Shown piece by piece: positions 38,040-50,774 of a stretch of DNA of 64,000 nucleotides. The stretch covers positions 67,959,436 to 68,023,435 of the forward strand of contig NC_086381.1 in the NCBI RefSeq assembly GCF_036588685.1. Reading direction: 5' to 3'. The stretch is from Mytilus trossulus. Taxonomy: Eukaryota > Mollusca > Bivalvia > Mytilida > Mytilidae. Made by a program: the position numbers and the translations under genes. Numbering within the stretch: the stretch's first letter is position 1; each line of letters opens with the position of its first letter. The notes beneath the pieces were generated by a model. It was not told the origin of the DNA. It made no database searches and worked only from the letters and a program-made list of their open reading frames with translations.

Positions 38040-38940
38040 TCTATCAAATGCAATTGCAGTTAGCAAGGTAGTAGGGAAAACAAAAATGCACACAACGACA
38101 CAAGAAAAATAAATCATAAACAGCTGTACTGACATACTGAATCTTAACTGCAAAACAAAAAGAAACCAAAAGGACATGACTTAAAGGGAGAAACATCAAC
38201 CTCTAAAAGCCTGAAAAATAGTACACAAAATACAACACAGAAAAACGGATATTAAGCAACACGAAACCGACCAAAAACTTAATCCTGCTAAACAGTCGTA
38301 ACTCGTGTTACTACAAACCCGCTCAAATTCAGTAAGTCACATTCGGGCAAAGGAGGTGGAATTTTATTAACGACATAAAGAACTTATTCGCTATCATCTG
38401 TAAAACGGATATTCCTTAGCAGCCATTCAACTCTTGATGGTGTCCCTTAAACGTACGAACGAATTATATATACTCCGTAAACAGCTGCTGCTGGAATGTT
38501 GCTACTAAGAAATGGAAAGTTCAAATCTGGAAAGCTGAAATCATATCGTAAAGTTTCATTTTTTGTCGACTCTCATAGTATTTTTATAGACATGAGGCAG
38601 ACTTAATCAGTTTTCACAAGTTAGATGCGATATATGCGTCCATTTTTTAAATTATTTAGTGGGAGAAAATCATCTTTATAGCAGAAAGTAAGTTTAAGGA
38701 TACTGTAAACTTACTTTCTGTCTATTGAGGAACACAAAAACGGTACTATACGAGCTCATATGGACGAGGAAACAAGTCGGAAAGAAAAGGCGAACAGTTT
38801 GTTCCAATGAGAATGCCGTTTATTTGTTTAACAAAACATAAAGCATATGAATAATGTCAGTTGCAGAGAATGTTTTTGTTTGAATCAGAATGGTAATTTA
38901 CAAAGTAGAATATATCGCACCTTAAAAAGATAAAGGCAAC
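38040..38940 (-). pseudogene. Heavily decayed Penelope-like element
   Basis: A tail-like part (about 38040-38330) is followed by sequence aligning with the RT C-terminal region at 1809-2294 (ATCTGTAAAACGGATATTCC, TTGCTACTAAGAAATGGAAAG). Near 38800-38930 is sequence matching the GIPMGTNC and upstream region. Many indels and stops. Confidence 0.55.
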
Positions 38941-39484
38941 AGTAGTTTGCCGCTGTTCGAAATTCATAAATCGATTGAGAAAAAACAAATCCAGGCTGAG
39001 ATGAAAAAAGTTCTACAGCCAAAACAAGTACATAGTTGAATAGAATTGAGGACCAAATATTTCAAAAAGGTGTGCCCAATACGGCTAGGGTTTTCTGCCT
39101 GGGATTATAACATCCTTATGTTAACAATTATTCATACTTTTGCAAACAGTAAATCTTATAACATGACTATATATCATATAGATATACATGATAAAACCAT
39201 AGTGGTGACTATCTACATAATAAAAACGACAACATTACATAAAACAACTTAAACCAGCACATACAAATACACAGCCGAGTAAGCCAAAGCCTTCAAAGCA
39301 CAAAGCGACGTCACATTTGAATTTATAAAAACAAATTCCCAAAAATAAAATAGAATTCGGCTAGAATTTAAGATCATATTTGTAATACTGATAACAAATG
39401 TATTAAAGATATAGAATACGTGTATCTATGTTGGTCATTCTTTCTTTAGAAAACTAAGCAACACAAATTCTAACCAACCCCGGC

Positions 39485-39712
39485 ACATTCTGTATGTATA
39501 TTCATGTCCCAAGTCAGGAGTCTTCAAAGCAGTGGTTTGTCGTTTGTTAATGTGTTACATATTTATTTTTCGTTCGTTTTTTTATACAAAGATTAGGCCG
39601 TTAGTTTTCGCGTTTGTTTTACAATTGTAATGTTTAGCCTTTTATAGCTGTATATGGCATTTGGTCTCTTGTTGTGAGTTGTCTCATCGGCAAACAAACC
39701 ACACCTCCTTTT
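39485..39712 (-). repeat. Dispersed mussel repeat, reverse orientation
   Basis: Contains CATGTCCCAAGTCAGGAG, GTCGTTTGTTAATGTGTTAC and GAGTTGTCTCATCGGC, the reverse of the family at 15410-15850. It abuts the Tc1-like element that starts at about 39718. Confidence 0.6.
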
Positions 39713-39717
39713 TTTAT

Positions 39718-40588
39718 ATATACTGACCGACTTTAGAAACGCAACACTAGATTATTTTTGTGTTATTTTTGAATGAATGTGTCCCCGTCAAAAGCGATGA
39801 CTGCATGTTACAAACGCCAAAATAATTGTCAAAAAGGTCAACAAGTTCTGTCTGACATATTTTGGGTTCTGTTTTACACCTTCTGGTTTTGCATTTGTTC
39901 AAGCCATTAATTGGTTTTGGCAATTATGCGGTTGGAACTTGAGGGCTTTTAAGGTTTTCCTTCAGTCGATTCTTTGGCAATTCAGTTGATAAGTAACATT
40001 AATGGCATGCATCTGTACTCAATGGCACTCGGCAATTTGATTAGCAGTTGACGTTGCGGCCGTAAACATGTCTGGCAAATGACTTTGCGTAATCAAATTT
40101 TGTTGACGTTTCATTGTCACTAAACGTTTATCTGTTCGTTGATGGTCAGCAACAAATCTTGTCTACTTGTATCGTTGTCGGGAGGACAGTAAGACGAGCT
40201 TCTGAAGTCATACAGTATGGTTGAAGCACGTTTATGTTTTAATGTTTGCAGTATTCTTAAGGGGTAATTAAGTTTTTTGTTTCTCAATCTAGGCAAAATG
40301 AAGATGCAACATTTTTAAACTGGTGTAAGTGAGGCAAAGGATTGAAATAACTGTTTCACAAAGCAAAACAACTGAAACAATCTTTCTTGGGTCAAAAATT
40401 TCGCTTTAAGACATTCGTGCGACTTCAAAAAATCGGTATGGTCTTTAACCACAGGTAAGTCAGATTTTGATTTTTTGTACGGAGAAAGAAGTATGATAAG
40501 CATACAAAGTAGTTGTAAGAAAATGAAACAAGATTTGGTAAAAATAATTAACAAAATGAGTGTTGCGTTTCTAAAGTCGTTCAGTATA
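39718..40588. mobile_element. Tc1/mariner-like element without intact transposase
   Basis: Inverted ends of about 30 bases: TACTGACCGACTTTAGAAAC (continuing GCAACACT) and AGTGTTGCGTTTCTAAAGTC (continuing GTTCAGTA), one mismatch, with TA on each side. The 870-bp interior has no transposase that I could read, so it is probably an internally deleted, non-autonomous copy. Confidence 0.65.
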
Positions 40589-40859
40589 TGTACGTCATTT
40601 AGTCTCCTGTAGAAATTTCTCTCATTGACAGTTCTATCATCTATTTAGTTTAACATACTCTATACTTAGCAGAAACCTGTCGTTGTGATCAATACATAAA
40701 ATGAGAAGTAACACATTTAAATAATTGCCGATGTTGAATATGATAAAAAGGCGACAGCAACTACAAACATATGAAATCATTTAAACCTCAATAAAACAGA
40801 CCCTCGGTATAACTTACTGTTTCAGTGACCGAAGGGTGTCATACTATTTTAGGACTGCT

Positions 40860-41105
40860 ACCGCCATTAAAAGAGGAAAGAAAGATACCAAAGGGACAGT
40901 CAAACTCATAAATCGAAAACAAACTGACAACGCTATGTTTAAAAATGAAAAAGATGAACAGACAAACAATAGTACACATGAAATAACATAGAAAACTAAA
41001 GAATAAACAACAAGAACCCCACCAAAAACTAGGGGTGATATCAGGAGCTCCGGAAGGGTACGCAGATCCTGCTCCACTTGTGGCACCCGTCGTGTAGCGT
41101 ACAGA
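40860..41105 (-). repeat. Solo Penelope-type terminal tail
   Basis: Carries the same ordered segments as 1507-1750 (GAGTTTGACTGTCCCTTTGG, TTGGTGGGGTTC, GGAGCAGGATCTGC), but with no reverse transcriptase next to it. Ends at the same CCTCTTTT terminus. Confidence 0.6.
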
Positions 41106-41619
41106 CTTGTAGTATGTGTCGTATGTTGAGTCAGACTAATGTTTAGAAAATGACACACATTGAGTTCATGGACAGTCATAAGCACACACATGCACTTTAA
41201 ATTATTTTTTTTATGCTTTTTTTCTTATATGGTTTTATAACTAAAATGTATACATGTAGAGGAGCACTTTACTCGCAATTAAATGATTGGATAACACAGT
41301 CATAATATATGTTTTCACGATGAGCCCTGTATACCTGAAATTACCTGACATTAGAGATTCTAATGAAATGATTAGTGGCACGCGCAAAAACTAAAAATAT
41401 AAAATAATATAAATTAAAAAAACAGCAAATCAAACACAATGAACACATAATACACATAATCATACGAGGTGTATATATCTGTACGTGTCCGAATCCAACA
41501 ACGTAATTGATTTTAGCGAAAGAAATCTCTGTAATACTAAATAATTATTACACCAGGAGTTTCGATATCAGAAGCTTGACAAAACCTTAACATAATTTTA
41601 TCATCGGTACAAGGACAAC

Positions 41620-41815
41620 TTCTCAAATATTGATCAACTAGCAGACATCTTATAAGTTCAGGTATTTTACATCAAATCTTTATGGTAATATTAATTCCAA
41701 AGCCAAAAAATGTCGGAATACACCTCGAAAGCTAACCCAACCTTTCAAACAGACTTATTTGGAGGTTACGATACCGTTGTCAAGTCATTAATGATTGCGT
41801 TTGATAGTATTAAGA
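41620..41815 (+). pseudogene. Penelope-like RT C-terminal fragment, plus strand
   Basis: TTCAGGTATTTTACATC, TATGGTAATATTAATTCC, AAACAGACTTATTTGGAGG and TACGATACCGTTGTCAAGTC match, in order, the lower part of the minus-strand element at 58770-59800. Fully decayed. Confidence 0.5.
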
Positions 41816-42214
41816 TATATGATTAAGATATGATACTACACATCTAACGGGTTTGTGCTCGATTTTCTTATAATGAAGATATGATCTGTAAATCACTTTA
41901 ATTGAGAGATTGAGCAGTAATGACAAAAACTGCTGGTAGTCCTTTGTTAATTTATATATTATTGTCACTACACTGACATCATGCTCGGAATACTTTAAAC
42001 TTAGTTTTACTGTGCGTATTTCAATGCTTTTCTTTAATATACATTGGCTAGAGTAGAGGTATACAAAATCTATAAACTCTGCCGCATGTTTGCGCCTGTC
42101 CAACTTAGGAGACATTGGCCTTTTTGCTTTTGTATGTGTTTTTTTGTTTTAGTTCATTCATATGTTTTGGAGTTAAGTATGACATACATGTTTACTGAAC
42201 TTATACACATTTCT

Positions 42215-42360
42215 GTCGATGGGCTAGCAGAGAACCATCTCCGGGAGCGGGATTTTCTCACTGCGTTGAAGACCTACTGGTGGCCTTCGGTTGTTATCTG
42301 ATCTTCAGTCGTATTGTTTTCCATTTGATATATTCCCTATTTCTATTCTCACTTTTACCA
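42215..42360 (+). repeat. Dispersed repeat related to 27950-28085
   Basis: AACCATCTCCGGGAGCGGGATTTTCTCACTGCGTTGAAGACC-like run followed by TGGTGGCCTTCGGTTG. Same family as the reverse copies near 58 kb. Confidence 0.5.
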
Positions 42361-43627
42361 TGTAATTGTATTCTTTACAATATATTACAATAACAAATAA
42401 ACAAATTAAAGGTGGTATGGGTGTCTTCTGTCATCTTGGATTGAAAACAAAACAGAGAACCTAAGGTCCAGATTTTCTATCAAGTTAGTAAAATTTGATG
42501 TAGGAATGTAGACATTTAATGTGAACTTTTATATAAAAGTACAAATTTGTCAGAATATAACTTATGAATATTAAAATGTTTACAAGTGATGATTATTTTT
42601 GGTTGTTTTTAATTATTTTTAAAGTGTCATTTTATGGGGAGATAACTCTAAAACAGTGCTTTTTCTGTAGGATTCTACATGGAATTTTCCTATTTTATAT
42701 TTTAGCCGGGGAAAAAAGCAGGGTGACCCTATTTTTTCTTTTGATATTCTACAAAGCATTGCCTGAAAGCTATCTTTTCCTAATTTATTTTACCATTCTA
42801 TCATTTTGTTAAGTTTCTAATCACAAAATGGTGTTTTTTTTTCCTGTATAATCCATACAAAATGTGTCATTTGTCACCACATGTAGGTTGAGAAAATGCA
42901 CGGTGACCTATCATTTTTATTATATTTTTTAACATATATCAATAGATACTACGTTTTGGCAAAGTATGAACAAATTCCATCATTTTTATTCTAGACTCCC
43001 ATACCACCTTAAAATGGCAGATAAAATTTGAAAAAAGGTAAATGCAGTTAACTGAAGTAGCAGAATAATTAAATAATTATAGAACTATAGTTATAAACAG
43101 AACTGTCATGATATCAATTTAGATACAACGCGTATTTCCACTAATCGGTATGGTAGTGATAGGGACTGTTAATTTAGTCAGGATATTTCAGTCTTATTCA
43201 TATTATTCATTTTGCCTTAAAAACCCCTATTTATTTTTACGCTCATAACGAAATGATCAATATGCCAAAAGGGATATGAAAAAATGTCTACCGCAGCTTC
43301 TCCTAATTATTCAGAAGATACATGTCCAACTTTTCCTTTGAATTAATCAGAGGTATTTATAAATACGGATTCAGATAGCATGTGTGACAAGAAAGAAGTA
43401 TGGCAAGGATTACTCCTTCGTCCTTTTCTTATCCTAACACTTCCCTCTGTGTTAAAAGATTCATGAGTACTCAATTAGTACTTTTTCACCCTGATGCATG
43501 CAATACTGATAATGACGAAAGTATTTCTATTACACAACACAAAGTTCAAATTCTAGAATGGTCGTTTTACGCATATTTGTTTTAATTAATTTACTTCTGA
43601 CATTAATTTTAATTAATTTCCAGTTAA

Positions 43628-43787
43628 TAGCTTATTAGCTGAATCATTTCCAGTGTGGGTTGAGGTCACACATGTCAAACCACATACTACGCTCTGTCAC
43701 CTACGTACAAAGTAGGACCTTATTTGTATAAATACTTACGATTTTTATTTAGTTTCAACATACATTGTATACCAAAGAAATATAAAC
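43628..43787 (+). promoter_or_regulatory. TATA promoter module and 5' UTR of copy C
   Basis: CTGAATCATTTCCAG (one change in the ETS-like box), TGAGGTCA at 43661, AAACCACA spanning 43677-43684 and TATAAATA at 43727-43734. The 5' UTR differs by small indels from the other copies. Confidence 0.68.
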
Positions 43788-44628
43788 ATGAGAAATTTCG
43801 CTTTACTTTGCGTGTTTATGTTGACATTTGATGTAAACGGTAAGTTTGTGTAAAACTATTGTTTCTGTGTGAGACATTGATTATATCTGCCTGAAGTTTT
43901 TATTTTAAAGTTATATTGATTGACAGCCTCAGGATTTTATATAAAAGAATATAATACAAATTTTGAATATGTATTAAAGCTTTAAAACCTAGATAATTAT
44001 CTAACTTCTAAGTCAACAAATGAAGTTGGACTTTGTTTTTATCTCTAAATAAAGACTAAATTGTCTATTTAAATTGTGTTGCCATAATGACACCCATGTA
44101 ATCTTGTCATCTTAAATGTCTTCGATGTGTTCTACTCAAGTATACAACAATCGTGTCATTGAGTTACATAGAATAAGATGTTCTTCATTATTTTTATAGA
44201 AGCCGTGTTGAAGTCTTAAAATCTGGAAAGATTAAATGAAAAGTCAAATTATCGACAAACATTTTAAACATGGATTTAGTCTGTGAAAAAACATGTAAGA
44301 TAGGTCCATTATTAAGCAGATAGAGTATTTATGATAAAAAAAAATATAGTATATTTATATCAACTGATATGTGCTGTCACTCACATTTAATGACACTTAG
44401 TTTCTATGAATATTTTCAGCTCAACTATCATACAATCCGATAACCCTCAGTGAGAATTATTTAAATAGAGGGTGTCCTATTCTTAACTGCCCGTACATAT
44501 CATGTCCTTCTAGATGTAAAATGCCAACATTGTTCCGATACAATGGGAGACTTTGTAGAGGCTGTCATATAAATATATGTTCATCATACATACAACCCAT
44601 AGACATGGATATTGGATCCACGCAGTAA
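43788..44628 (+). CDS. Secreted cysteine-rich peptide precursor, array copy C
   Basis: Coding exons are 43788-43839 and 44420-44628, with a phase-1 intron of 580 bp, the shortest in the array. The product is 86 residues, because the start aligns with the second Met of the other copies (MRNFALLCVFMLTFDVN-A). The mature peptide keeps the seven-cysteine pattern; notable changes are Tyr to Phe in PTLFRYNG and a C-terminal IGSTQ. The stop TAA (44626-44628) is one base before the GTAAGT donor. The 3' UTR intron is only 393 bp and the third exon starts at 45023. AATAAA is present at 45134-45139, while the downstream site used in the siblings has decayed to AGTAAA. The conserved upstream TTCC box reads CATTTCC rather than CACTTCC, so regulation may differ slightly. 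Confidence 0.83.
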
Positions 44629-45384
44629 AGTAAGTTAAACATATTTTAGTTTTGCAATTCTTTTCCTCTATAGACTGTCATTGGAGTTGAAAATCGATTC
44701 GGTTCTTGTTTAGATCTTTTCACTTTTGTATTAATTAGAGTGTGGTTGGAGTTAACAGAAGAATTGTAAATATAAGACCAAATCAACAGGCAAATGAACA
44801 AAGGAAAAATAGTAAATAGAGAAAAAATTCAGGCAAAAATACGAAAAACATTTTTTTCTAGATAATAGTTAATATTTGTGTAAGGCTTAAGACGAATGAA
44901 ACAAGAAAAAAAACAATAGAGAAATATGAGGCAAAAATAAGAAAAAAAATAATGATCTTTGATATTTTTTGTTGATATATTCTCGAAATATTCTCTAAAA
45001 CATTACTTGTTTTATATTTCAGCTTTCTAGCCTCGACGAGTCCAGTGTACTAACCAAATGATTGTGTGAAATCCATAAATGCTGCCATAAACTATTTATT
45101 AACATATTTGCTTTGTTTTAATTTGTCATTTTTAATAAATTATTTTTATACTTTCATCGTGTTCATAGATATTTGCCCTTTTGTAGTAAAATGTGTACCC
45201 ATATATTGGAATGCTTAACTTGAAACTAGAACTTGAATAATATGCATCAGCATGATAATAAATGTTGCAAGTTACCTACCTTTTACAAAATTTAGATTTT
45301 TTAAAAATACTTAGGCTTTCTCCTTCAGCAATAGATTACCTAAGCTATATTAGGCAAAAAATTTAAAAAAAATGGTCTTCAATA

Positions 45385-45505
45385 CTCTTCACCTTCGTGC
45401 TTTATTTGACCCTTTTAACTTGAATTCCAGCGTCGGCGATGAATCTTTTGTAGACGAATCGTGGGTCTGGCGTTAACATAAAAATTTATCGTGGTATCTA
45501 TTAGT
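45385..45505 (+). repeat. Dispersed repeat (GACGAAACGCGCGTCTGGCG type), diverged
   Basis: Contains TCTTCAATACTCTTCACC, then TTTTGTAGACGAATCGTGG and GTCTGGCGTTAAC. A further decayed tail-like segment follows at 45600-45790. Confidence 0.45.
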
Positions 45506-46129
45506 TTATTCAATTAGTCCTATATGGTAATCAACTTACGAATCTTTAACAATGAATGTAATAAGATATCTACTACTGCGGCAAAATTATTTACCACTGT
45601 AACAATCTAGTCTTCAAACATCTCTGATACTTCGTTAATATATACACAACACAGTGAAATAAAAGGCATGAAAAAAACAACACAACGAAACAAAAAGAAA
45701 AAATGATACGACCAACACTATATAGAAAGTTAACGACTAAGCAATACAAACCCGACCAACCCTGTGTTGATTTTTTCATGTCCTGGAAGATTCATGCAAA
45801 TATTTTATTGAGGTTATATTAGTACCCTGACACTTTAATGATTTGGAGAAATCACTGTGAAAGGACAGGAAACATGATTTCTGATCAATACCAATTACAA
45901 AACATAAGACCACCGGCTTTGGACAATATACGGTCGGAGAAAGATGTTGGTAGGGAAACGTTGCAGTGTTGTTTAAACATGTTTAAGGGATATTTTTTTC
46001 ACTTTTTAATCATCATTGTTGGTGTTCTGTCTTGTGATTTTGGTTGTGGTATCTTTTTTGGCATATCTTTCTAGGTAAAATAAGATTTTAAGATAACTTA
46101 GATTTAATAATCATAACCAAATAAACTCA

Positions 46130-46655
46130 TCATAGATACCAGAACTAAATTTAGGATATACGCCAGACTTGTGTTTCGTCTTCAAAAGACTCATCAGTGA
46201 CGCTCGAATCCAAAATAGTTAAAAAGGCCAAATAAAGTACTTTAACTAATAATTAAGATTTTATTAGTTGTTCTTTTTTTGTTGGCATTATTCAGTGTCA
46301 ATGATATCTGTACATGTCACACATGTTTATGTAGCTTTTCGTGTATTGTGAGCTTTAGTCGATAATTGCAAGTTGGGGTTCCGATTTGTGAAAATTTGTG
46401 AAAATATGATTATATATACCTCTGTTGAGATGTAGACCTACTTTTATAAGACCCTATTCGTTCATAGTTGTTTACATAAAACTAGTCGTTAGATTCATTT
46501 TTTTACAGACTTTATGGTCTCGTATGTATAGTTGCTTATGTGGTATGAGTTTTGCTCATTTTAAAGCCTGTTGATGGACTAAAGTTAAAAAGTTCTACGT
46601 AGTTTTGTCTGTGTTGGCGACTTGTCTCATTGGCAATCATCATGCCACATCATTT
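46130..46655. repeat. Repeat cluster downstream of copy C
   Basis: 46130-46245 is a reverse GACGAAACGCG-type repeat. 46275-46490 (TTCAGTGTCAATGATATCTG, then GATGTAGACCTACTTTTAT) matches 55970-56165 downstream of copy D. 46590-46655 ends in GACTTGTCTCATTGGCAATC, the end of the mussel dispersed repeat. Confidence 0.5.
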
Positions 46656-47494
46656 TTTTTTTGCATACACTATACTTATTATGAATATAACGCTTTAAAC
46701 AAAACCGAAAAACAAGACCAACATATAACAATAAATGTATAATATACACAAACTACGACACTATCAGTTAACTTTATCAAATTATTTAAAAAAAAAAATA
46801 GGTTAGTTTTCGTTGTATCTTCAACAATTTAACATAAACTATTGTCGAAAACTAAACTACAGGGGTAATGGTCAAGACAAGCGAGCATAGTAGAGCCCAC
46901 AAAAGATAGGTCCGTGATTTCTCGGACTCTATATAGGATTGCTGTTTAACATTTCGCTCAGGGACCTGTATAATATGGGATGAACTTGGTTGCTGTTCCA
47001 CTTTTCAAAGTACAAACAAGCCTTTAACATGGAGCAAATAAGCAAAAAAAATCCTTCCTCAATTCTAGTTTTAACAACGACCCAAGGCAGTTTTAAATAC
47101 ATTTTAACCAATTCATGCAATACTATATAACTATTGAACTGTTGTGATAATAAAATTAAGTCATTGCATATCATACATATTTCTTTAAATGGTTACGTAG
47201 AAGCCTCAAATACAATATCGGAAATGGTTTATAATACATGTTAGTGATTTTTTAGAATCGATACCCTAAATGTGTAGGCGAACCTTTATCAAACAAGTAA
47301 AGGAGAACTGTACCTCTTCGTCTTTGAGAAAACATGAATTTTTGCATAACCATGTTTTTTATCGAATGACGAAGATAAAGAAATATGCATAAATAATCAG
47401 TATTCGCTATGTGGAGCTATTTATAAAAGAATTTAAAGATACGTGTTTGCTATGTCATAGATAACTACTATAACATGCTATTACTAATTAATTG

Positions 47495-48065
47495 TGATGC
47501 GAGTAAGTCCTGTAAAAACTCATTTTGGCCTCAAATTTCAGTTTCATCTGACGAAAGATTTTGACCACTTTTTAAACACTTAAGTGTCTATTTCACTTGA
47601 TTCAATTAGTTTTTGTGAACTGATTTAGTCATTAAAAACGATCCGATTCCGGCTCAAATATGAAAAATCTCTCAAATATTCCAAAAAACGTCACTTTTCA
47701 GATGTTTTTTGTCAAAAATGAAAGTGGCCGCATCCGTGTTCATCCACAACCTTTATAAATGTTATCTATTATTATAAAATACAACTTGCATTTCTATATT
47801 AAGGATGAACACGAATGCGGACACTTTCGTTTTACACGGAAACCGTCTAAAATTTAACTAAAATGATAGAATTTTGAAGATTTCAGTAATTTAGCATGAC
47901 TTAATGGTGCTACAACCCGATATTTGTGCATTTTATTGTCAAAAACAGCCCATATTTATGTAGTAGAAGCATTCAACTGTCCAATAAATAACTAAAAGTT
48001 TACATTTTAAGAATTTTGTAAAACTGCCATATTTTGGGGCCAAAAAGGGGTCTTATCGGACCTAC
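47495..48065. mobile_element. TIR element related to 2621-3413, opposite orientation
   Basis: Segments AAACGTCACTTTTCAGATG, GAAAGTGGCCGCATCCGTG, TGAACACGAATGCGG and GCCATATTTTGGGGCC are each found inverted in the element at 2621-3413. The ends are more decayed here. Confidence 0.5.
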
Positions 48066-48395
48066 ACTTTTGGAAACATACAAATGAGCCAAAATTAAAC
48101 AAAAACAAACGAAAAGCATTTGTGGCTCCTTTTTTTGTATTTGAAATAATGTTTCAATCTTATAATAAACGATTTTCCTGAAAAAAAAGCTTTCATATTC
48201 GATCGAATTATGTAAATTTTAATACACTCATTTAAGACATAGCAGGTGACAAGGTTGAAAAAATGTCCCTGTTATACGTATTTTCATCTTTAGGACAATG
48301 TGCATTTTTGCAACAAGCATTTAATAATTTTTGATTTTGTTCATCGATTCAAATTAAATTTAACTATCTTGTAATGATGATGAAAATGTCATGGA

Positions 48396-50772
48396 ATAAA
48401 TGAATGAATGAATGAATGAATAAATGAATGAATGAATGAATGAATGAATGAATGAATGAATGAATGAATGAATGAATGAATGAATGAATGAATGAATGCA
48501 TGCATGCATAAATGAATGAATGAATGAATGAAATACTGGATGAATGAATGAAAGAATGGATGTATGAATGAATGAATGAATGAAAGAATGAATGAATGAA
48601 TGAATGAATGAATGAATGAATGAATGAATGAATGAATGAATGAATGAATGAATGTATGAATGAATGAATGTATGAATGAATGAATGAATGAATGAATGAA
48701 TGAATGAATGAATGAATGAATGAATAAATGAATGAATGAATGAATGAATGAACAAATGAACAAATGAAAGAATAAGTGAATGAATAAATGAATAAATTAA
48801 TGAATGAATGAATGAATGAATGAATGAATGAATGAATAAATAAATAGATTAATTAATGAATGAATTAATTAATTAATGAATGAATAAATTAACAAACAAA
48901 TAAAAAAGGAAGGAAGGAAGAAAGGATGTATTAATGAATACATGCATTCATGGTTAGATGAATAAATAAATGAATTAATTTATTAATGAATAAAGGAATA
49001 AAAGAATGAATAAATAAATGAATGGTTGAATGCATGAATGTATGAATGAATGAAATGAAGGAAGGAATGAATGTTTGAATGAATGAACAAACGAAAAAAT
49101 GGAGGAATTACAACAGAAAGCACGACCGAAAGAACGAATGCACGCTCGACCACACGAATTAAAGAAATAATGAATGAAAAATGAATGAATGAATGAATGA
49201 ATGAAAGAATGAATGAATGAATGAATGAATGAATGAATGAATGAATGAATGAATGAATGGATGTATGAATGAATGAATGAATGAAAGAATGAATGAATGA
49301 ATGAATGAATGAATGAATGAATGAATGAATGAATGAAAGAATGAATGAATGAATGAATGAATGAATGAATGAATGAATGAATGAATGAATGAATGTATGA
49401 ATGAATGAATGTATGAATGAATGAATGAATGAATGAATGAATGAATGAATGAATGAATGAATGAATAAATGAATGAATGAATGAATGAATGAACAAATGA
49501 ACAAATGAAAGAATAAGTGAATGAATAAATGAATAAATGAATGATTGAATGAATGAATGAATGAATGAATGAATGAATGAATGAATGAATAAATAAATAG
49601 ATTAATTAATGAATGAATTAATTAATTAATGAATGAATAAATTAACAAACAAATAAAAAAGGAAGGAAGGAAGAAAGGATGTATTAATGAATACATGCAT
49701 TCATGGTTAGATGAATAAAGAAATGAATTAATTTATTAATGAATAAAGGAATAAAAGAATGAATATATAAATGAATGGTTGAATGCATGAATGTATGAAT
49801 GAATGAAATGAAGGAAGGAATGAATGTTTGAATGAATGAACAAACGAAAAAATGGAGGAATTACAACAGAAAGCACGACCGAAAGAACGAATGCACGCTC
49901 GACCACACGAATTAAAGAAATAATGAATGAAAAATGAATGAATGAATGAATGAATGAATGAATGAATGAATGAATGAATGGATGAATGAAGGAATGAATG
50001 AATGAATGAAAGAATGAATGAATGAATGAATGAATGAATGAATGAATGAATGAATGAATGAATGTATGAATGAATGTATGAATGAATGAATGAATGAATG
50101 AATGAATGAATGAATGAATGAATGAATAAATGAATGAATGAATGAATGAATGAACAAATGAACAAATGAAAGAATAAGTGAATGAATAAATGAATGAATG
50201 AATGAATGAATGAATGAATGAATGAATGAATAAATAAATAGATTAATTAATGAATTAATTAATTAATTAATTAATGAATAAATTAACAAACAAATAAAAA
50301 AGGAAGGAAGGAAGAAAGGATGTATTAATGAATACATGCATTCATGGTTAGATGAATAAATAAATGAATTAATTTATTAATGAATAAAGGAATAAAAGAA
50401 TGAATAAATAAATGAATGGTTGAATGCATGAATGTATGAATGAATGAAATGAAGGAAGGAATGAATGTTTGAATGAATGAACAAACGAAAAAATGGAGGA
50501 ATTACAACAGAAAGCACGACCAAAAGAACGAATGCACGCTCGACCACACGAATTAAAGAAATAATGAATGAAAAATGAATGAATGAATGAATGAATGAAT
50601 CAATCAATGAATGAATGAATGAATGAATGGATGAATGAATGAATGAATGAATGAATGAATGAATGAATGAATGAATGAATGAATGAATAAATGAATGAAT
50701 GAATGAATGAATGAATGAATGAATGAATGAATGAATGAATGAATGAATGAATGAATGAATGAATGAATGAAT
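48396..50772. repeat. TGAA tetranucleotide satellite with a higher-order cassette
   Basis: Pure or nearly pure TGAA arrays alternate with three near-identical cassettes of about 430-450 bp (about 48751-49186, 49492-49940, 50153-50580). Each cassette starts AACAAATGAACAAATGAAAG, has AAAAAAGGAAGGAAGGAAG in the middle, and ends with AATGGAGGAATTACAACAG and a GCACGACC...CGAATGCACGCTCGACC stretch. The minus strand reads open in several frames as Phe-Ile-His-Ser repeats, which is an artefact of the 4-base period. It lies between copies C and D. Confidence 0.85.
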
Positions 50773-50774
50773 TA

